From contig CAWEQO010000013.1 of NCBI GenBank assembly GCA_963811225.1, positions 124,001 through 188,000 on the forward strand: a stretch of 64,000 nt of DNA, given 5' to 3'. The position numbers and the translations under genes were made by a program. Positions within the stretch are counted from its first letter, which is position 1. Every line of letters starts with the position of its first letter. The stretch is from CAWEQO01 sp963811225 (GTDB lineage: Bacteria; Chloroflexota; Anaerolineae; Anaerolineales; Anaerolineaceae). Below, in pieces: positions 42,716 to 51,490 of the stretch. The notes beneath the pieces were generated by a model, which saw nothing but the letters and a program-made list of their open reading frames with translations, was not told where the DNA came from and made no database searches.

Positions 42716-43663
42716 CTACCTCACCGCTTCCGTGCGGGTGACCTTCTCGCCGTTCTTGATCGTAAACTCGTCGAAATCGCGAGCCACGTAGGTGCGGGGG
42801 AATACCGACTGGGCTTCCTCCAAAACGTTCTTCTCACGATAGCGCCGCGACAGGTGCGTCAGGATCAGTTGGCCCACGTTGGCCCGCTTGGCCAGCTCGG
42901 CGGACGATTTTGCTGTCAGATGCGAAAATTGATGCGCCATCTCAGCTTCTTCCTGCAAGTAAGTCGCCTCAATGATCAAGGCGTCCGCGTCCTGCACATA
43001 CTCCATCAGGCTGTTGGTCTCACCGGTGTCGCCGATCACCACCAGGCGCGTGCCCGGACGGAACTCGCCCAGCACCATGTCCGGCTCGATCTTGCGCCCG
43101 TCCGGTAGGGCGATACTCTGACCTTCCACCAGGTCACGCCGCCATGGTCCCGGCGGGATACCCAATTCCTCAGCCCTTTCCGGCAAGAACGGCCGGCGTC
43201 CTTTCTCTTGAAAGATATAGCCTAGAGAATCGGAGCCGCGGTGGTGGACCGGAAAAGCTGAAATCGTCAGATCGTCCAACTGGAGGAACGGGCCTGGCCC
43301 GATGGCACGCAAGTGAACGGGGACCGGCGGCCGGCCGCCTCGCAGCACGACGCCATAGATCAAATCGTGGATGCGGTCCAAAGTGCCGCGCCCGCCGAAG
43401 ATCTCCAGCTCCTCCATCGTCTCCCAACGCATCAGGGTCGATAGCAGCCCAGCCAATCCCAGAATGTGATCCAGGTGGCCGTGGGTGATCAGAATGCGGT
43501 TCAGGCGCTTAAAACCCGCACCGGATTGTAAAATCTGGCGCTGCGTGCCTTCGCCGCAGTCGACCAGGAAACGATATTCGGAATGCTTGATCAGCATAGC
43601 CGGCAAATTGCGCCGCACAGAAGGCGCAGAAGCCGAGGTACCCAGGAACAAAACTTCAAACAA
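42716..43663 (-). CDS. rnz: Ribonuclease Z
   Basis: The 315-residue metallo-beta-lactamase enzyme cuts the 3' trailer from tRNA precursors. LFLGTSASAPS opens the protein, THGHLDHILGL holds the first zinc ligands, IGDTGETNSL and IEATYL give later ligands, and LTHLSRRY the last. The length agrees with the short bacterial form. Its start is TTG (43663), with GGGGAT upstream. Of the three tRNA genes here, tRNA-Val encodes CCA while tRNA-Gly and tRNA-Arg do not, so tRNase Z activity is needed for the latter. Confidence 0.95.
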   Translation of the reverse strand: MFEVLFLGTSASAPSVRRNLPAMLIKHSEYRFLVDCGEGTQRQILQSGAGFKRLNRILITHGHLDHILGLAGLLSTLMRWETMEELEIFGGRGTLDRIHDLIYGVVLRGGRPPVPVHLRAIGPGPFLQLDDLTISAFPVHHRGSDSLGYIFQEKGRRPFLPERAEELGIPPGPWRRDLVEGQSIALPDGRKIEPDMVLGEFRPGTRLVVIGDTGETNSLMEYVQDADALIIEATYLQEEAEMAHQFSHLTAKSSAELAKRANVGQLILTHLSRRYREKNVLEEAQSVFPRTYVARDFDEFTIKNGEKVTRTEAVR

Positions 43664-43777
43664 GTATTGAAATCCCCTTTCGCGTTGTGTGCCTTATTGT
43701 ACCAAAAAGGATGAACGATCGAAAAGAAAAGCAGCCGACTGAGTCGACCGCTTTCCTATTCGACCGTCCATCCTTAT

Positions 43778-44947
43778 TTACTTCTCAATGCGCGGGTTGA
43801 CCCACACGGCCCAGTCCTGCCCGCCGTTGGCGTTCGCGTCCACCTGTAACAGGAACTCTACCGTCTTGCCCGACAGCGACGACAGATCGAAGTCCAGATC
43901 GCGCACGCTGTTATCGTAGGTTTCATTGTAGCCGGCGGCCGATCCAAGTGAGGTGTATCCGCCGCCATCGGCGATATACTTCAGATAAAAGTTCACGTTG
44001 CAGTTGGTGGCTCCATCCCGGCAGCCAATGCGCACCTTGAAGTGATATCCGGCCTTGACGTTCACCCCCGGGTACAACCCCTGAATCCAGCCGTTGCCAT
44101 CGGCGGCCCAATTCGGGTTGCTGTCCCACAGCGGATGAGTCTCAATTCCCGGCGCGCCCGCCTTCGACCCGGTTTCCATCGTCGGATTATTGAGCTTAAT
44201 CACAAAACCCGTATCGTCGCCCGGATCTCCTGGGCAATCCAGTATGCCGGCTTTGCTGGTCCAATCTGCATCGCAGACATGGTCGACGAAACTGTAGACC
44301 ACGACCGGACCGGACTGCGCTTCCACATTAATCTGCACATAGAAGTTCATCTTGGCGCTGCCGCCGATGCCAAAGGTCACACCGGATGGCGTTTGCAGCG
44401 TCCAGTTGCCCTCGTAGCTGCCCGCGGCGTCCGGCGCAGTCATTTCGACCGAAATGTCTACGGTTTCATCCGGATCCACATTATGCGGCAAGTTGACCGA
44501 TTGCGGCGCGCTCATCCGGTTGCCGTGATCGAACACCGCTTTATAGTCTGTCGTCCAGGTGCAAGTGCCGACGTTCTTGAGTCGCCAGGTTTTGGTGAAG
44601 GTTTCGCCTGCGGTAATGCTGGCACCATCCGGAATGGTCACGTCCGTAACGAACTGCGCCCAATTACAAGGGCGTGCGGTTGGTGGGACGGGGGTGTTGG
44701 TGATCAATGGGATGGCGGTGCTGGTAGGCGGCAGGGTCGGTGGGATCTGGGTCTCGGTCGCATCCTGCTGGGGCATCGCCTCGGCGGTCTGGGTCAACGC
44801 AACCTCCAGCGTCTGCGCCAGCGCGGTAAATGTCGCCTCCGGCCCGGCTGCGGTCGGGGCAGCGTCGCCGCGACTGGGGAAGTTGCAGGCCAGGGCAGCC
44901 AGCGCAAGGATGGTGAAGAAAGCAAGCAGCGGGTGCTTTTTAATCAT
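43778..44947 (-). CDS. NBR1-type Ig-like domain lipoprotein
   Basis: The 389-residue protein has a lipoprotein signal (LAALAC), a Thr-rich linker, and an Ig-like domain of the NBR1 type at about 95-205 (DVTIPDGASITAGETFTKTW, NVGTCTWTTDY). The second half is another beta domain with a C-terminal CBM-like motif (HPLWDSNPNWAADGN, FKVRIGCRD). Such proteins are common in Chloroflexota and are thought to act at the cell surface; function is unknown. The start at 44947 has GGAG at nine bases; the upstream in-frame start at 44974 is less likely. Confidence 0.87.
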   Translation of the reverse strand: MIKKHPLLAFFTILALAALACNFPSRGDAAPTAAGPEATFTALAQTLEVALTQTAEAMPQQDATETQIPPTLPPTSTAIPLITNTPVPPTARPCNWAQFVTDVTIPDGASITAGETFTKTWRLKNVGTCTWTTDYKAVFDHGNRMSAPQSVNLPHNVDPDETVDISVEMTAPDAAGSYEGNWTLQTPSGVTFGIGGSAKMNFYVQINVEAQSGPVVVYSFVDHVCDADWTSKAGILDCPGDPGDDTGFVIKLNNPTMETGSKAGAPGIETHPLWDSNPNWAADGNGWIQGLYPGVNVKAGYHFKVRIGCRDGATNCNVNFYLKYIADGGGYTSLGSAAGYNETYDNSVRDLDFDLSSLSGKTVEFLLQVDANANGGQDWAVWVNPRIEK

Positions 44948-45134
44948 TGTTGAGATCTCCTCATTGAGAATCAAAGCGGGCCAAAGCGGCTACCGTTCTC
45001 CTCTTAAACGTTCAACAGAACAAAAATGTTTCCGTTCTCCTACAGCGATAGTTCCTTTTTACCATTATTCCCTGCAAATCGCAAATCTTGCTTACACTGC
45101 AGGTCTGTTTGGGATGGATGCCTGCCGGCCCAAG

Positions 45135-45199
45135 AACCACAAAAGGAAACGGATGGAACTCGAAAGGTATTCGTGTTCCATCCGTTTCCTTTTGTGGTT
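45135..45199. terminator. 25-bp-arm hairpin next to tRNA-Arg
   Basis: Arms 45135-45159 and 45175-45199 are exactly complementary. It directly follows the tRNA on the minus strand. Confidence 0.8.
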
Positions 45200-45205
45200 T
45201 GTGAG

Positions 45206-45280
45206 TGCCCCAGGAGCGACTCGAACGCTCAACCTAGGCGTTAGGAGTGCCTTGCTCTGTCCTATTGAGCTACTGGGGCA
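45206..45280 (-). tRNA. tRNA-Arg(CCT)
   Basis: The 75-base gene has acceptor arms TGCCCCA/TGGGGCA. The anticodon loop CTCCTAA gives CCT, reading AGG. The CCA end is not encoded. A TATAAT stands eight bases upstream (45289-45294 on the plus strand). Confidence 0.93.
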
Positions 45281-45650
45281 TTGACGGAATTATAGCATGA
45301 AAGTGTTTTGTAGGGCCATTGGATGTGAGCGGGTGCAGAGCAGTGGCCGGCGGGAATCAAAAACATGAGCAGCCGTTGTTACGGTATCACTGACCTCCGA
45401 TCCTGCGTAATGCAGGAGCCGTCCAGGCAAATGGGGTCAAGAGAGAGGTAGATTTTCTACCTCTGCCGGTTGTGTACTTCCTTCTTCAAGCTTGCACACA
45501 CAACCACTAACTTTCCGGTTGAGACGCTGCCGTCGATGACCAGATTGTCCAGTGGAACCGGCTGCTCATGTACTCTGTTTATAGCATAAAATGACTGCGC
45601 GATTCAAGTAGGACTTCCCCTAACAGGGCGTCTCTATTGGGGTGATGGGG
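45281..45650. other. Gap with candidate structured element
   Basis: No protein gene is visible. It contains the tRNA-Arg promoter and a 209-bp multi-hairpin element, described separately. Confidence 0.6.
45363..45571. repeat. 209-bp element with 13-bp terminal inverted repeats and internal hairpins
   Basis: ACATGAGCAGCCG and CGGCTGCTCATGT enclose several stems: TGACC/GGTCA around TCCTGC-GTAAT-GCAGGA, AGAGGTAGA-TTT-TCTACCTCT, and GGTTGTGT/ACACAACC. It could be a structured non-coding RNA or a small non-autonomous mobile element. No target-site duplication is obvious. Confidence 0.5.
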
Positions 45651-48035
45651 TTACTCGTACGACAGCACCTCACGGATCGTCAGGCGCACGGCGTTCCGGG
45701 CCGGGATGATGCTTGCAACCGCCGAGAGCAGCAGCACCAGCGCCAGCCAGATCACCACCCCTTGCGGCGAGAATACGTACGTCAGCGGCACCTTCATCAG
45801 CGACGTCCCCAGGCTGGCGTCCAGCAGGCGAGCAATCGGCAAGGAGACCCCCACACTCAGGATCCAACTGATCAACCCCACCAGCATCCCCTCGATCACC
45901 ACGATCTGGAAGACAGCGAAATCGCGGGCACCCACCGAGCGCATGATCCCGATCTCACGCGTCCGTTCCAGCACGTTCATGCCCATCGTGCCCATCAACC
46001 CCAAACCTCCCACTGCGGCGATCAGCAGCGCCATCAACAGCAGCAGGTAGATCAAAATATCGACGGTTGCGCGCTTCTGCTGGATGATGCTTGCGCCGGT
46101 CTGGAAGGTGCCATCTACGCCCTGCGACTGGAAGCGCGCCCGCACTGCATCCAGCACCTGGGCCTGGGCGTTCGGGTCGTGCTGCCCGGTCACAATCCTC
46201 AGGCTGTTCACTTGCCCGCTGCTGTTAGTGATCTTCTCAAGGTATTCGTTGTTGGCGTACATGACCGGATTGGGCAGATCGCCGGCGAGTTTGAAGATGC
46301 CGACGACGTGGAAGGGGTAGTCTTGCTTGTCGATCCGCAGCGTGATCACATCCCCCACCTTTACCTCCGGGCGTAAATTGATGAAGTGGTTATCCACCAC
46401 AATCGCATTCTGGTCCTCCGGCATCAGCCAGCGACCGGACGTCACGACCGGGTCGACCAGCCTGGTTCCAGCCGGCGGGCTGTAGACGAGCACCAAATCG
46501 CTGTTTTCTCCCTGCGGGTAGAGCACATTCGCTTGAAGCGATCCCCAGCCTTCCATCGACACAATACCAGCGATGCCGGCTGTGGCGGCCTGCAAACGAT
46601 CCAGCCGGTACGGGCGCGACAGTTCCACGTTCACGTCCGATTGCGAATACCCGAAGGTCTGCTCGAACTCGTAATACATCGATGCTCGCACGCTGAATAC
46701 GGCGATAAAGATCGCCCCACCAAGCGTCATAGTCGACAGGGTCAGGGTCAGGCGGCTTTTGCGCCGGAAGGTATTGCGGATCGAGAGCAGCAGCGGGCGC
46801 GGCAGGAAGTGCACCGCCTCCAGCAGCCGGTCGAATGGGCTGTGGCCGCCGCTGGCGCTCACCCCATAGTTTGTAATGGCCTCACGGATTGTGCGCTGCG
46901 CCCCACCGATCACCGGCACCAGCGCGCCCACCAGCGGCACCGCCAGCCCGATCAAAACTTGGGCCGCCAGCGACACCGGGTGAATGGCAAAGGCGCCAGG
47001 GTTGGCGTTGAGCATCCCGTCCAACCAGCGTGTCAGCCCGTAAGCCGCCAGCCCAGCCAGCGGCACGGCGATCACCAGGGCCATCAAGCCGTACGACAGC
47101 ACCAGGGTCATGTACATGACAATCAGTTGGGTAGTCGTGGCCCCCAGCGCTTTCATCACCCCAATCTGGCGCACGTGCAGGCTCATCAGCGAAGATAATG
47201 TATTGACCACCAAAAAGCCGCTCAAGAATACCGCCAGCATCCCCAGCGCAGCCAGCAAGGCCAGTACTGTCTCGATGGTGGCCTGGGCCGGATGCTGCCC
47301 GGGGCGGTTAATGCTGATATTGAAGACCTCATGCCCGCTTTGCTCGAGCTTAGCGGCCACCCGCTCCGAGATAGCGAAGACCGCATCGCGGTCGGTTGGC
47401 GAGCCGGCGGTGATGAAAGCCACGTAGTTGAACAGGCGCGAGCCGCCCAACCACTCCATCGTGGCGCGGTTGACATAACCGCTGGTGCGGCTGTTGAACT
47501 TGAAGGGGTTGGCATGCACATCGTGGATCGTCCCGGCGATCTTCAACGCGCGCACTTGCCCGTTCGCCATTTCGAGGTTGAGTGTATCCCCCGGCTTCAT
47601 CCCCATTGCCGCGGCCGCCTGGCGCTCCAGGTAAATTTCGCGCATGTGCAGATAGGCTGAGCCGTCTTCGAGCGTCAGCTTGTCGACCTGGATGCCGTTC
47701 AATGAAGTGATGCTGTCGACGTTGATCGGATATCTGCCGCCATCTGCAGTGACGATCGTGATCCAAAAGCCGTAGCGGCCCTCAATGGCTGTCACGCCTT
47801 GGATGCGCGACAGCGCCGGGATCAGGTCATCGTCGAACAGGTCCGCGTAGATGCGGGCGGTGTGCGGGCTGATCGACCAGTAATCGGCGGCCATGTCATC
47901 ACGGATGATGAAGTAGGAACTTGCAACCACGCCGACCGCAAATACACCCACCGCGATCGAGATCGCAACCAGCAGCGAACGCGCCTTATTGTTCCACAGA
48001 TCGGCAAATATTTTCTTCCAGTAAGCTGTAAGCAT
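45651..48035 (-). CDS. FtsX-type ABC transporter permease (MacB-like)
   Basis: The 794-residue permease has two FtsX modules. It begins with KIFADLWNNKARSLLVAISIAVGVFAVG, then a large periplasmic domain, three TM helices, a second start-like segment (SIRNTFRRKSRLTLTLSTMTLGG), a second periplasmic domain and three TM helices with the closing motif RTREIGIMRSVGA. Such proteins carry lipoproteins, peptides or drugs out of the membrane with an ATPase that is not in the window. The start at 48035 is chosen for MLTAYWKK with GAGGCAGG upstream. Confidence 0.92.
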   Translation of the reverse strand: MLTAYWKKIFADLWNNKARSLLVAISIAVGVFAVGVVASSYFIIRDDMAADYWSISPHTARIYADLFDDDLIPALSRIQGVTAIEGRYGFWITIVTADGGRYPINVDSITSLNGIQVDKLTLEDGSAYLHMREIYLERQAAAAMGMKPGDTLNLEMANGQVRALKIAGTIHDVHANPFKFNSRTSGYVNRATMEWLGGSRLFNYVAFITAGSPTDRDAVFAISERVAAKLEQSGHEVFNISINRPGQHPAQATIETVLALLAALGMLAVFLSGFLVVNTLSSLMSLHVRQIGVMKALGATTTQLIVMYMTLVLSYGLMALVIAVPLAGLAAYGLTRWLDGMLNANPGAFAIHPVSLAAQVLIGLAVPLVGALVPVIGGAQRTIREAITNYGVSASGGHSPFDRLLEAVHFLPRPLLLSIRNTFRRKSRLTLTLSTMTLGGAIFIAVFSVRASMYYEFEQTFGYSQSDVNVELSRPYRLDRLQAATAGIAGIVSMEGWGSLQANVLYPQGENSDLVLVYSPPAGTRLVDPVVTSGRWLMPEDQNAIVVDNHFINLRPEVKVGDVITLRIDKQDYPFHVVGIFKLAGDLPNPVMYANNEYLEKITNSSGQVNSLRIVTGQHDPNAQAQVLDAVRARFQSQGVDGTFQTGASIIQQKRATVDILIYLLLLMALLIAAVGGLGLMGTMGMNVLERTREIGIMRSVGARDFAVFQIVVIEGMLVGLISWILSVGVSLPIARLLDASLGTSLMKVPLTYVFSPQGVVIWLALVLLLSAVASIIPARNAVRLTIREVLSYE

Positions 48036-48507
48036 CGCACGCCTGCCTCTTCTGAAATGACATCCTGAGCCAAGGAGTACCTGCCGGAAATCGGAATGAG
48101 GGTGTAACAAACCATTCTGCTTTCCGGATTAATTTCTTAATCGTCTGTCAATTCAGCAGTTTTAAGAAGTTCTTCGAATATTGAAAGTATAGCCATGTTG
48201 TTCCAACTTTACAATTTAATTTCAGCGCAAAAACCACTTGTATCGAAAACCTGATCTGAAATATAATTATTTCTGCAATGTCCCTATGCAAAGTTTCGAT
48301 CGAAGATCACTGCTCAGGCAGTGACAATTAAAGAACTGAATCCGAGCGCGGAAAGCACATTAAATTCATCGGAAATAGGTTGACTTTTTTTGTCACATGG
48401 AATCTATGGGGGAGTTTTTTATGCAGTAGTCCAAGCAGACGTTCCCGGCCCTCCAGATGGAGGGCCGTTCTCATTGATGCACCTATCACATACTTGGAGG
48501 AAATTTC
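48036..48507. other. 472-base gap between divergent genes
   Basis: AT-rich and without a gene. It holds site C of the recurring palindrome (48308-48321), a possible promoter TTGACT at about 48379-48384, and a hairpin GGCCCTCCA...TGGAGGGCC at about 48449-48468 in the leader of the next lipoprotein. Confidence 0.55.
48306..48323. promoter_or_regulatory. Palindrome ACTGC-N4-GCAGT, site C
   Basis: TCACTGC-TCAG-GCAGTGA has perfect 7-bp arms and lies about 185 bases upstream of the lipoprotein gene. Confidence 0.55.
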
Positions 48508-49356
48508 ATGCACACTTCGTTGAACCATCACCGCAGCCGCCTGGCGTGGATCCTGTCGGCGCTCCTACTTTTGAGCATTTTCTTGAGCGCGTGCACTCCC
48601 GTCCCCAGCGTCCCGCCAACCGAAACCCCCGTTCCAACCGAGCCGCCCACAGCGACCTCAGTCCCCACGGAAACCGCCGTCCCGACTGCCATACCCACTG
48701 AAACCCCCGAACCGACTGCCACATTCACCGCCACACCCGACCTGACGGCCACCGCCGCCCTCGAACAGACCGCCACCGCTGAGGCCTATGCGGCCAAGGC
48801 GAACGATGTGCTGGAAGAGATCAGCGTTGATCCGGCTCAGGGCCACATCGTGTGGACGAATGAGAAATTCCCTAAACTGATGGTGGACTCTTACGGCGAA
48901 GAGAATTATCGCAAGTTGGAAGACCTGGGCGAGATCAGCGATTTCGTGATCCATACCAAGATCGACTGGGATTCCACCTCCGGCTTATCCGGCTGCGGCA
49001 TCCGCTTCCGCTCGGAAGAGGACATGGACTACGGTGCATATTACTTCTTCGTGATGATGCGACTCTCAGGCGCGCCCGCCTGGGACATCGAGTACTACAA
49101 ATTCGATCAATTCCAGACCAACTTGACCGGTGTACGCTATACGAATGACATCAACGATAATCCCAACAGCACCAACGCCATTACGGTCATGGCCAAGGGT
49201 GCGGATATCACCACCTACATCAACGGCACGCGTGAGTACGTATCGAATTACCAAAAACTGATGAAAGGCTACAATGCTTTCTCCGCCTGGCAGGAATCGG
49301 GCGAGACCACTTGCCAGTTCCACGACAGCTGGGTGTGGGTCTTCGATGAAGAATAA
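48508..49356 (+). CDS. Lipoprotein with Thr/Pro linker and lectin-like beta domain
   Basis: The 282-residue protein has a lipoprotein signal with lipobox LSAC (about residue 29), then about 60 residues of Pro/Thr/Glu repeats. An Ala/Thr-rich helix follows, and then a beta-rich domain with FVIHTKIDWDST, GCGIRFRSEEDMDYGAYYFF and YYKFDQFQ. This pattern resembles the jelly-roll family of uncharacterised secreted proteins, but I do not assign a family. The start has GGAGG upstream. Confidence 0.82.
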   Translation: MHTSLNHHRSRLAWILSALLLLSIFLSACTPVPSVPPTETPVPTEPPTATSVPTETAVPTAIPTETPEPTATFTATPDLTATAALEQTATAEAYAAKANDVLEEISVDPAQGHIVWTNEKFPKLMVDSYGEENYRKLEDLGEISDFVIHTKIDWDSTSGLSGCGIRFRSEEDMDYGAYYFFVMMRLSGAPAWDIEYYKFDQFQTNLTGVRYTNDINDNPNSTNAITVMAKGADITTYINGTREYVSNYQKLMKGYNAFSAWQESGETTCQFHDSWVWVFDEE

Positions 49357-49451
49357 CTAACCCCATCTCTACGACCGGCGATACGCTGTTGTTGTCTTGG
49401 ATCGATGCCGCACGAAAGAAAGCACCAGCGTATCGCCTTTTTCAGCTTCTC

Positions 49452-49480
49452 TTGTCATTTCATCCCCCTCGATTTATAAT
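49452..49480 (+). promoter_or_regulatory. Promoter of tRNA-Gly
   Basis: TTGTCA and TATAAT are spaced by 17 bases, 10 bases before the tRNA. Confidence 0.88.
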
Positions 49481-49490
49481 AGAGCCCCAA

Positions 49491-49562
49491 GCGGGAGTCG
49501 CCAAGTGGTAAGGCATCAGCCTTCCAAGCTGACATTCGCGGGTTCGAATCCCGTCTCCCGCT
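49491..49562 (+). tRNA. tRNA-Gly(TCC)
   Basis: The 72-base gene has acceptor arms GCGGGAG/CTCCCGC, and the anticodon loop CTTCCAA gives TCC for GGA/GGG. CCA is not encoded. Confidence 0.96.
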
Positions 49563-49576
49563 CACGGAACCACCAT

Positions 49577-49615
49577 CACGAAGGGAGGGCGCACGCTGTG
49601 CGCCCTCCCTTCGTG
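49577..49615 (+). terminator. 18-bp-arm hairpin after tRNA-Gly
   Basis: CACGAAGGGAGGGCGCAC pairs perfectly with GTGCGCCCTCCCTTCGTG around GCT. It may also end the convergent gene. Confidence 0.88.
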
Positions 49616-49642
49616 TCTTCTGGGATCCCTATGGGGCCAGGT

Positions 49643-50776
49643 TTAACCGATGTGGCTCGATACCCACTCTTCGATTGTGGCCCGGTGCAGCGCACGCTCG
49701 AAGTATCCGCCGCTCGCCGAGAGCCCTTCGTAGCCCTTAGCAGCCAGCTCTTCCATGAGGGGGAACAACTGGTGGGCGTAGTGACGCATGCACGCCTCGG
49801 GGTGGATGCCCGGCCACGAGTAGCAGGTTGTCGTGACCCGGCGGTTGGTCGACGACACCAACTCCGGCACTGTATTTTCCCAATTGGGATCCTCCGGCGA
49901 GAAGATGTACTGGTCCAGGTTGCCTTGCGGAATGCCTTCGATGCCGCGGACCACCTGCGGTTGGCAGTCCAGCAGATATGGGTCCACCGCCAGGTCTACC
50001 ACCACGGCGTGCTCCGGCAGCCAGCCGATCCACTCGTTCGGCACCACAGGCACGGCCGTATTGCGGCGCTGCGAGGCATCCACCAGCACGTCGGATTGCT
50101 CGAACAGCAGCTTCATCATCGCAGGGTTGTGCGACAGGTTGCGCCCAACGCTCCACACAATGCTGCCGGGGCCCTTGCGGTCGATGTGCTCATTGTTGCG
50201 CTCGATATTGCCCAGCTTGCTGCCCGCCTCGACCGCGTGTTTCCCCACCATCCCCGTGCCAATCACCAGCACTTTCCAAGGTTGTCCGTCTGGCCGCACC
50301 AGTCCCGGCCAGCGGTTTTCGAGCACGTCGAAGGCCGCTTCCAGGCCGTTCCAGGCGACTGACTTCATGTTTTCCACCAGTCGGATATTGTTGTGGTCCA
50401 CGATGCTGTCCAATGAAATGGCGTTGATCTTGTGGTCCAGCAGGAGTTGGGTGCGCTCTGGGCGGGTGGGATAGTGCAGCATGGAGATCAGGCAAGCGCC
50501 CGGCGGGATGCAGTCGAACTCGGCGCGCTTAGGCGAGCGTAACATCATGACGTAATCTTTACTGAAAGCTTCCTCACGGCTGCACATATGCACGAGCGGG
50601 TTGCCCAACTGGTAATCGTCGAAGGTCAGGCCCGAACGAGAACCCATACCTTCTTCGGTGAAGACCTCAAAGCCAATTTCTGTCAGCTGTTGGATAAACT
50701 CAGGGAGGAAGACACGCTTCTCCCCCGCTTCTTTGAGCATTCGTGGGAAGCCAATCTTTTTTGTTTTCGGGATCAT
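49643..50776 (-). CDS. Alanine dehydrogenase / PNT-like NAD-binding protein
   Basis: The 377-residue protein resembles the alanine dehydrogenase and transhydrogenase alpha group. It opens with KIGFPRMLKEAGEKRVFLPEF, carries the Rossmann loop VLVIGTGMVGKHAVE at about residue 170, and a segment SDVLVDASQRRN where an early dinucleotide-binding strand ends. The C-terminal part has CYSWPGIHPEACMRHYAHQ, unlike classical alanine dehydrogenase. The substrate is therefore uncertain; it may be an amino-acid or other NAD-linked dehydrogenase. The start at 50776 has AAAGGAAC upstream. Confidence 0.75.
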   Translation of the reverse strand: MIPKTKKIGFPRMLKEAGEKRVFLPEFIQQLTEIGFEVFTEEGMGSRSGLTFDDYQLGNPLVHMCSREEAFSKDYVMMLRSPKRAEFDCIPPGACLISMLHYPTRPERTQLLLDHKINAISLDSIVDHNNIRLVENMKSVAWNGLEAAFDVLENRWPGLVRPDGQPWKVLVIGTGMVGKHAVEAGSKLGNIERNNEHIDRKGPGSIVWSVGRNLSHNPAMMKLLFEQSDVLVDASQRRNTAVPVVPNEWIGWLPEHAVVVDLAVDPYLLDCQPQVVRGIEGIPQGNLDQYIFSPEDPNWENTVPELVSSTNRRVTTTCYSWPGIHPEACMRHYAHQLFPLMEELAAKGYEGLSASGGYFERALHRATIEEWVSSHIG

Positions 50777-50867
50777 TTTCAAAAGTTCCTTTCTAAAGAA
50801 CAAAGGGGTGGAGTCTTTCCATAAGAGAACGCCACTGCAGCCGTGCTTCCTCTCAGGGAAAAACACC

Positions 50868-50881
50868 ACTGCCTTGGCAGT
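50868..50881. promoter_or_regulatory. Palindrome ACTGC-N4-GCAGT, site D
   Basis: ACTGC-CTTG-GCAGT lies 92 bases upstream of the dehydrogenase start. Confidence 0.5.
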
Positions 50882-51130
50882 TACAAGGATCGCTGCGTAC
50901 CTTCAAATTGCTGCTGCCGGGTTGCGGCGGGTGAAGCCTCAGGTTGATGATTGTAGAGTATCTGCGATTGTAATCGATGCATTGTCTTAAGGATTCTAAA
51001 CGCTTTTCACACTCATTATGATATATGATTCCAAAATTGGCAAACGACTCGGAAAATCACGATTTCAACGAGCGGAGGAAATTTTTGGAAAGCAAACCCA
51101 AGTTGTGGGAATGAATAACTTATACGAAAC

Positions 51131-51154
51131 CTACCCCCCATATATGGGGGGTAG
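51131..51154. promoter_or_regulatory. 24-bp palindrome upstream of dnaA
   Basis: CTACCCCCC-ATATAT-GGGGGGTAG is fully symmetric. It may be an operator or a terminator; no T run follows. Confidence 0.5.
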
Positions 51155-51490
51155 CAAAAATAGATTTCCCAGGGTTGGGGGAAGCGAGCCAGAAATCAAA
51201 ACGAAGAAAAGAGCGCCGTTCCCACGCCATTCTTTAACATGAGAGGTCTTAAAGAATCAAGTTTTTTTAGGCCAGCGTATGGTTTACAACTTGTCGGAAG
51301 CACCCCTTTCTGCTAGAATACTCCTACGCACGCCATTCGGAGAGATTTCCGCCCGGTCTCCAGAAATATCGTTATGTGGGCTCATAAATAAAGGTAAGGC
51401 TTCCCCCACTGCCCTCCGCAGTGGGTTTGCTTCCCTATGCGTGTCGCACAACCTAGCAACGAAAATAAACCGTCGAGGAGGGTGAGACAC

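Larger units (their letters stand above)
50777..51490. other. Gap between divergent dehydrogenase gene and dnaA
   Basis: It holds site D of the recurring palindrome (50868-50881), a perfect palindrome CTACCCCCC-ATATAT-GGGGGGTAG (51131-51154) and the dnaA promoter region. Short frames (51018-51242, 51279-51485) have no recognisable content. No cluster of DnaA boxes is visible. Confidence 0.6.

Noticed and set aside
51018..51485. Small open frames between the dehydrogenase gene and dnaA
   Set aside because: No start signals, no known motifs, and they overlap palindromic promoter-region sequence.
50777..51490. Possible replication origin upstream of dnaA
   Set aside because: No cluster of DnaA boxes or AT-rich unwinding repeats is visible; dnaN is not adjacent.
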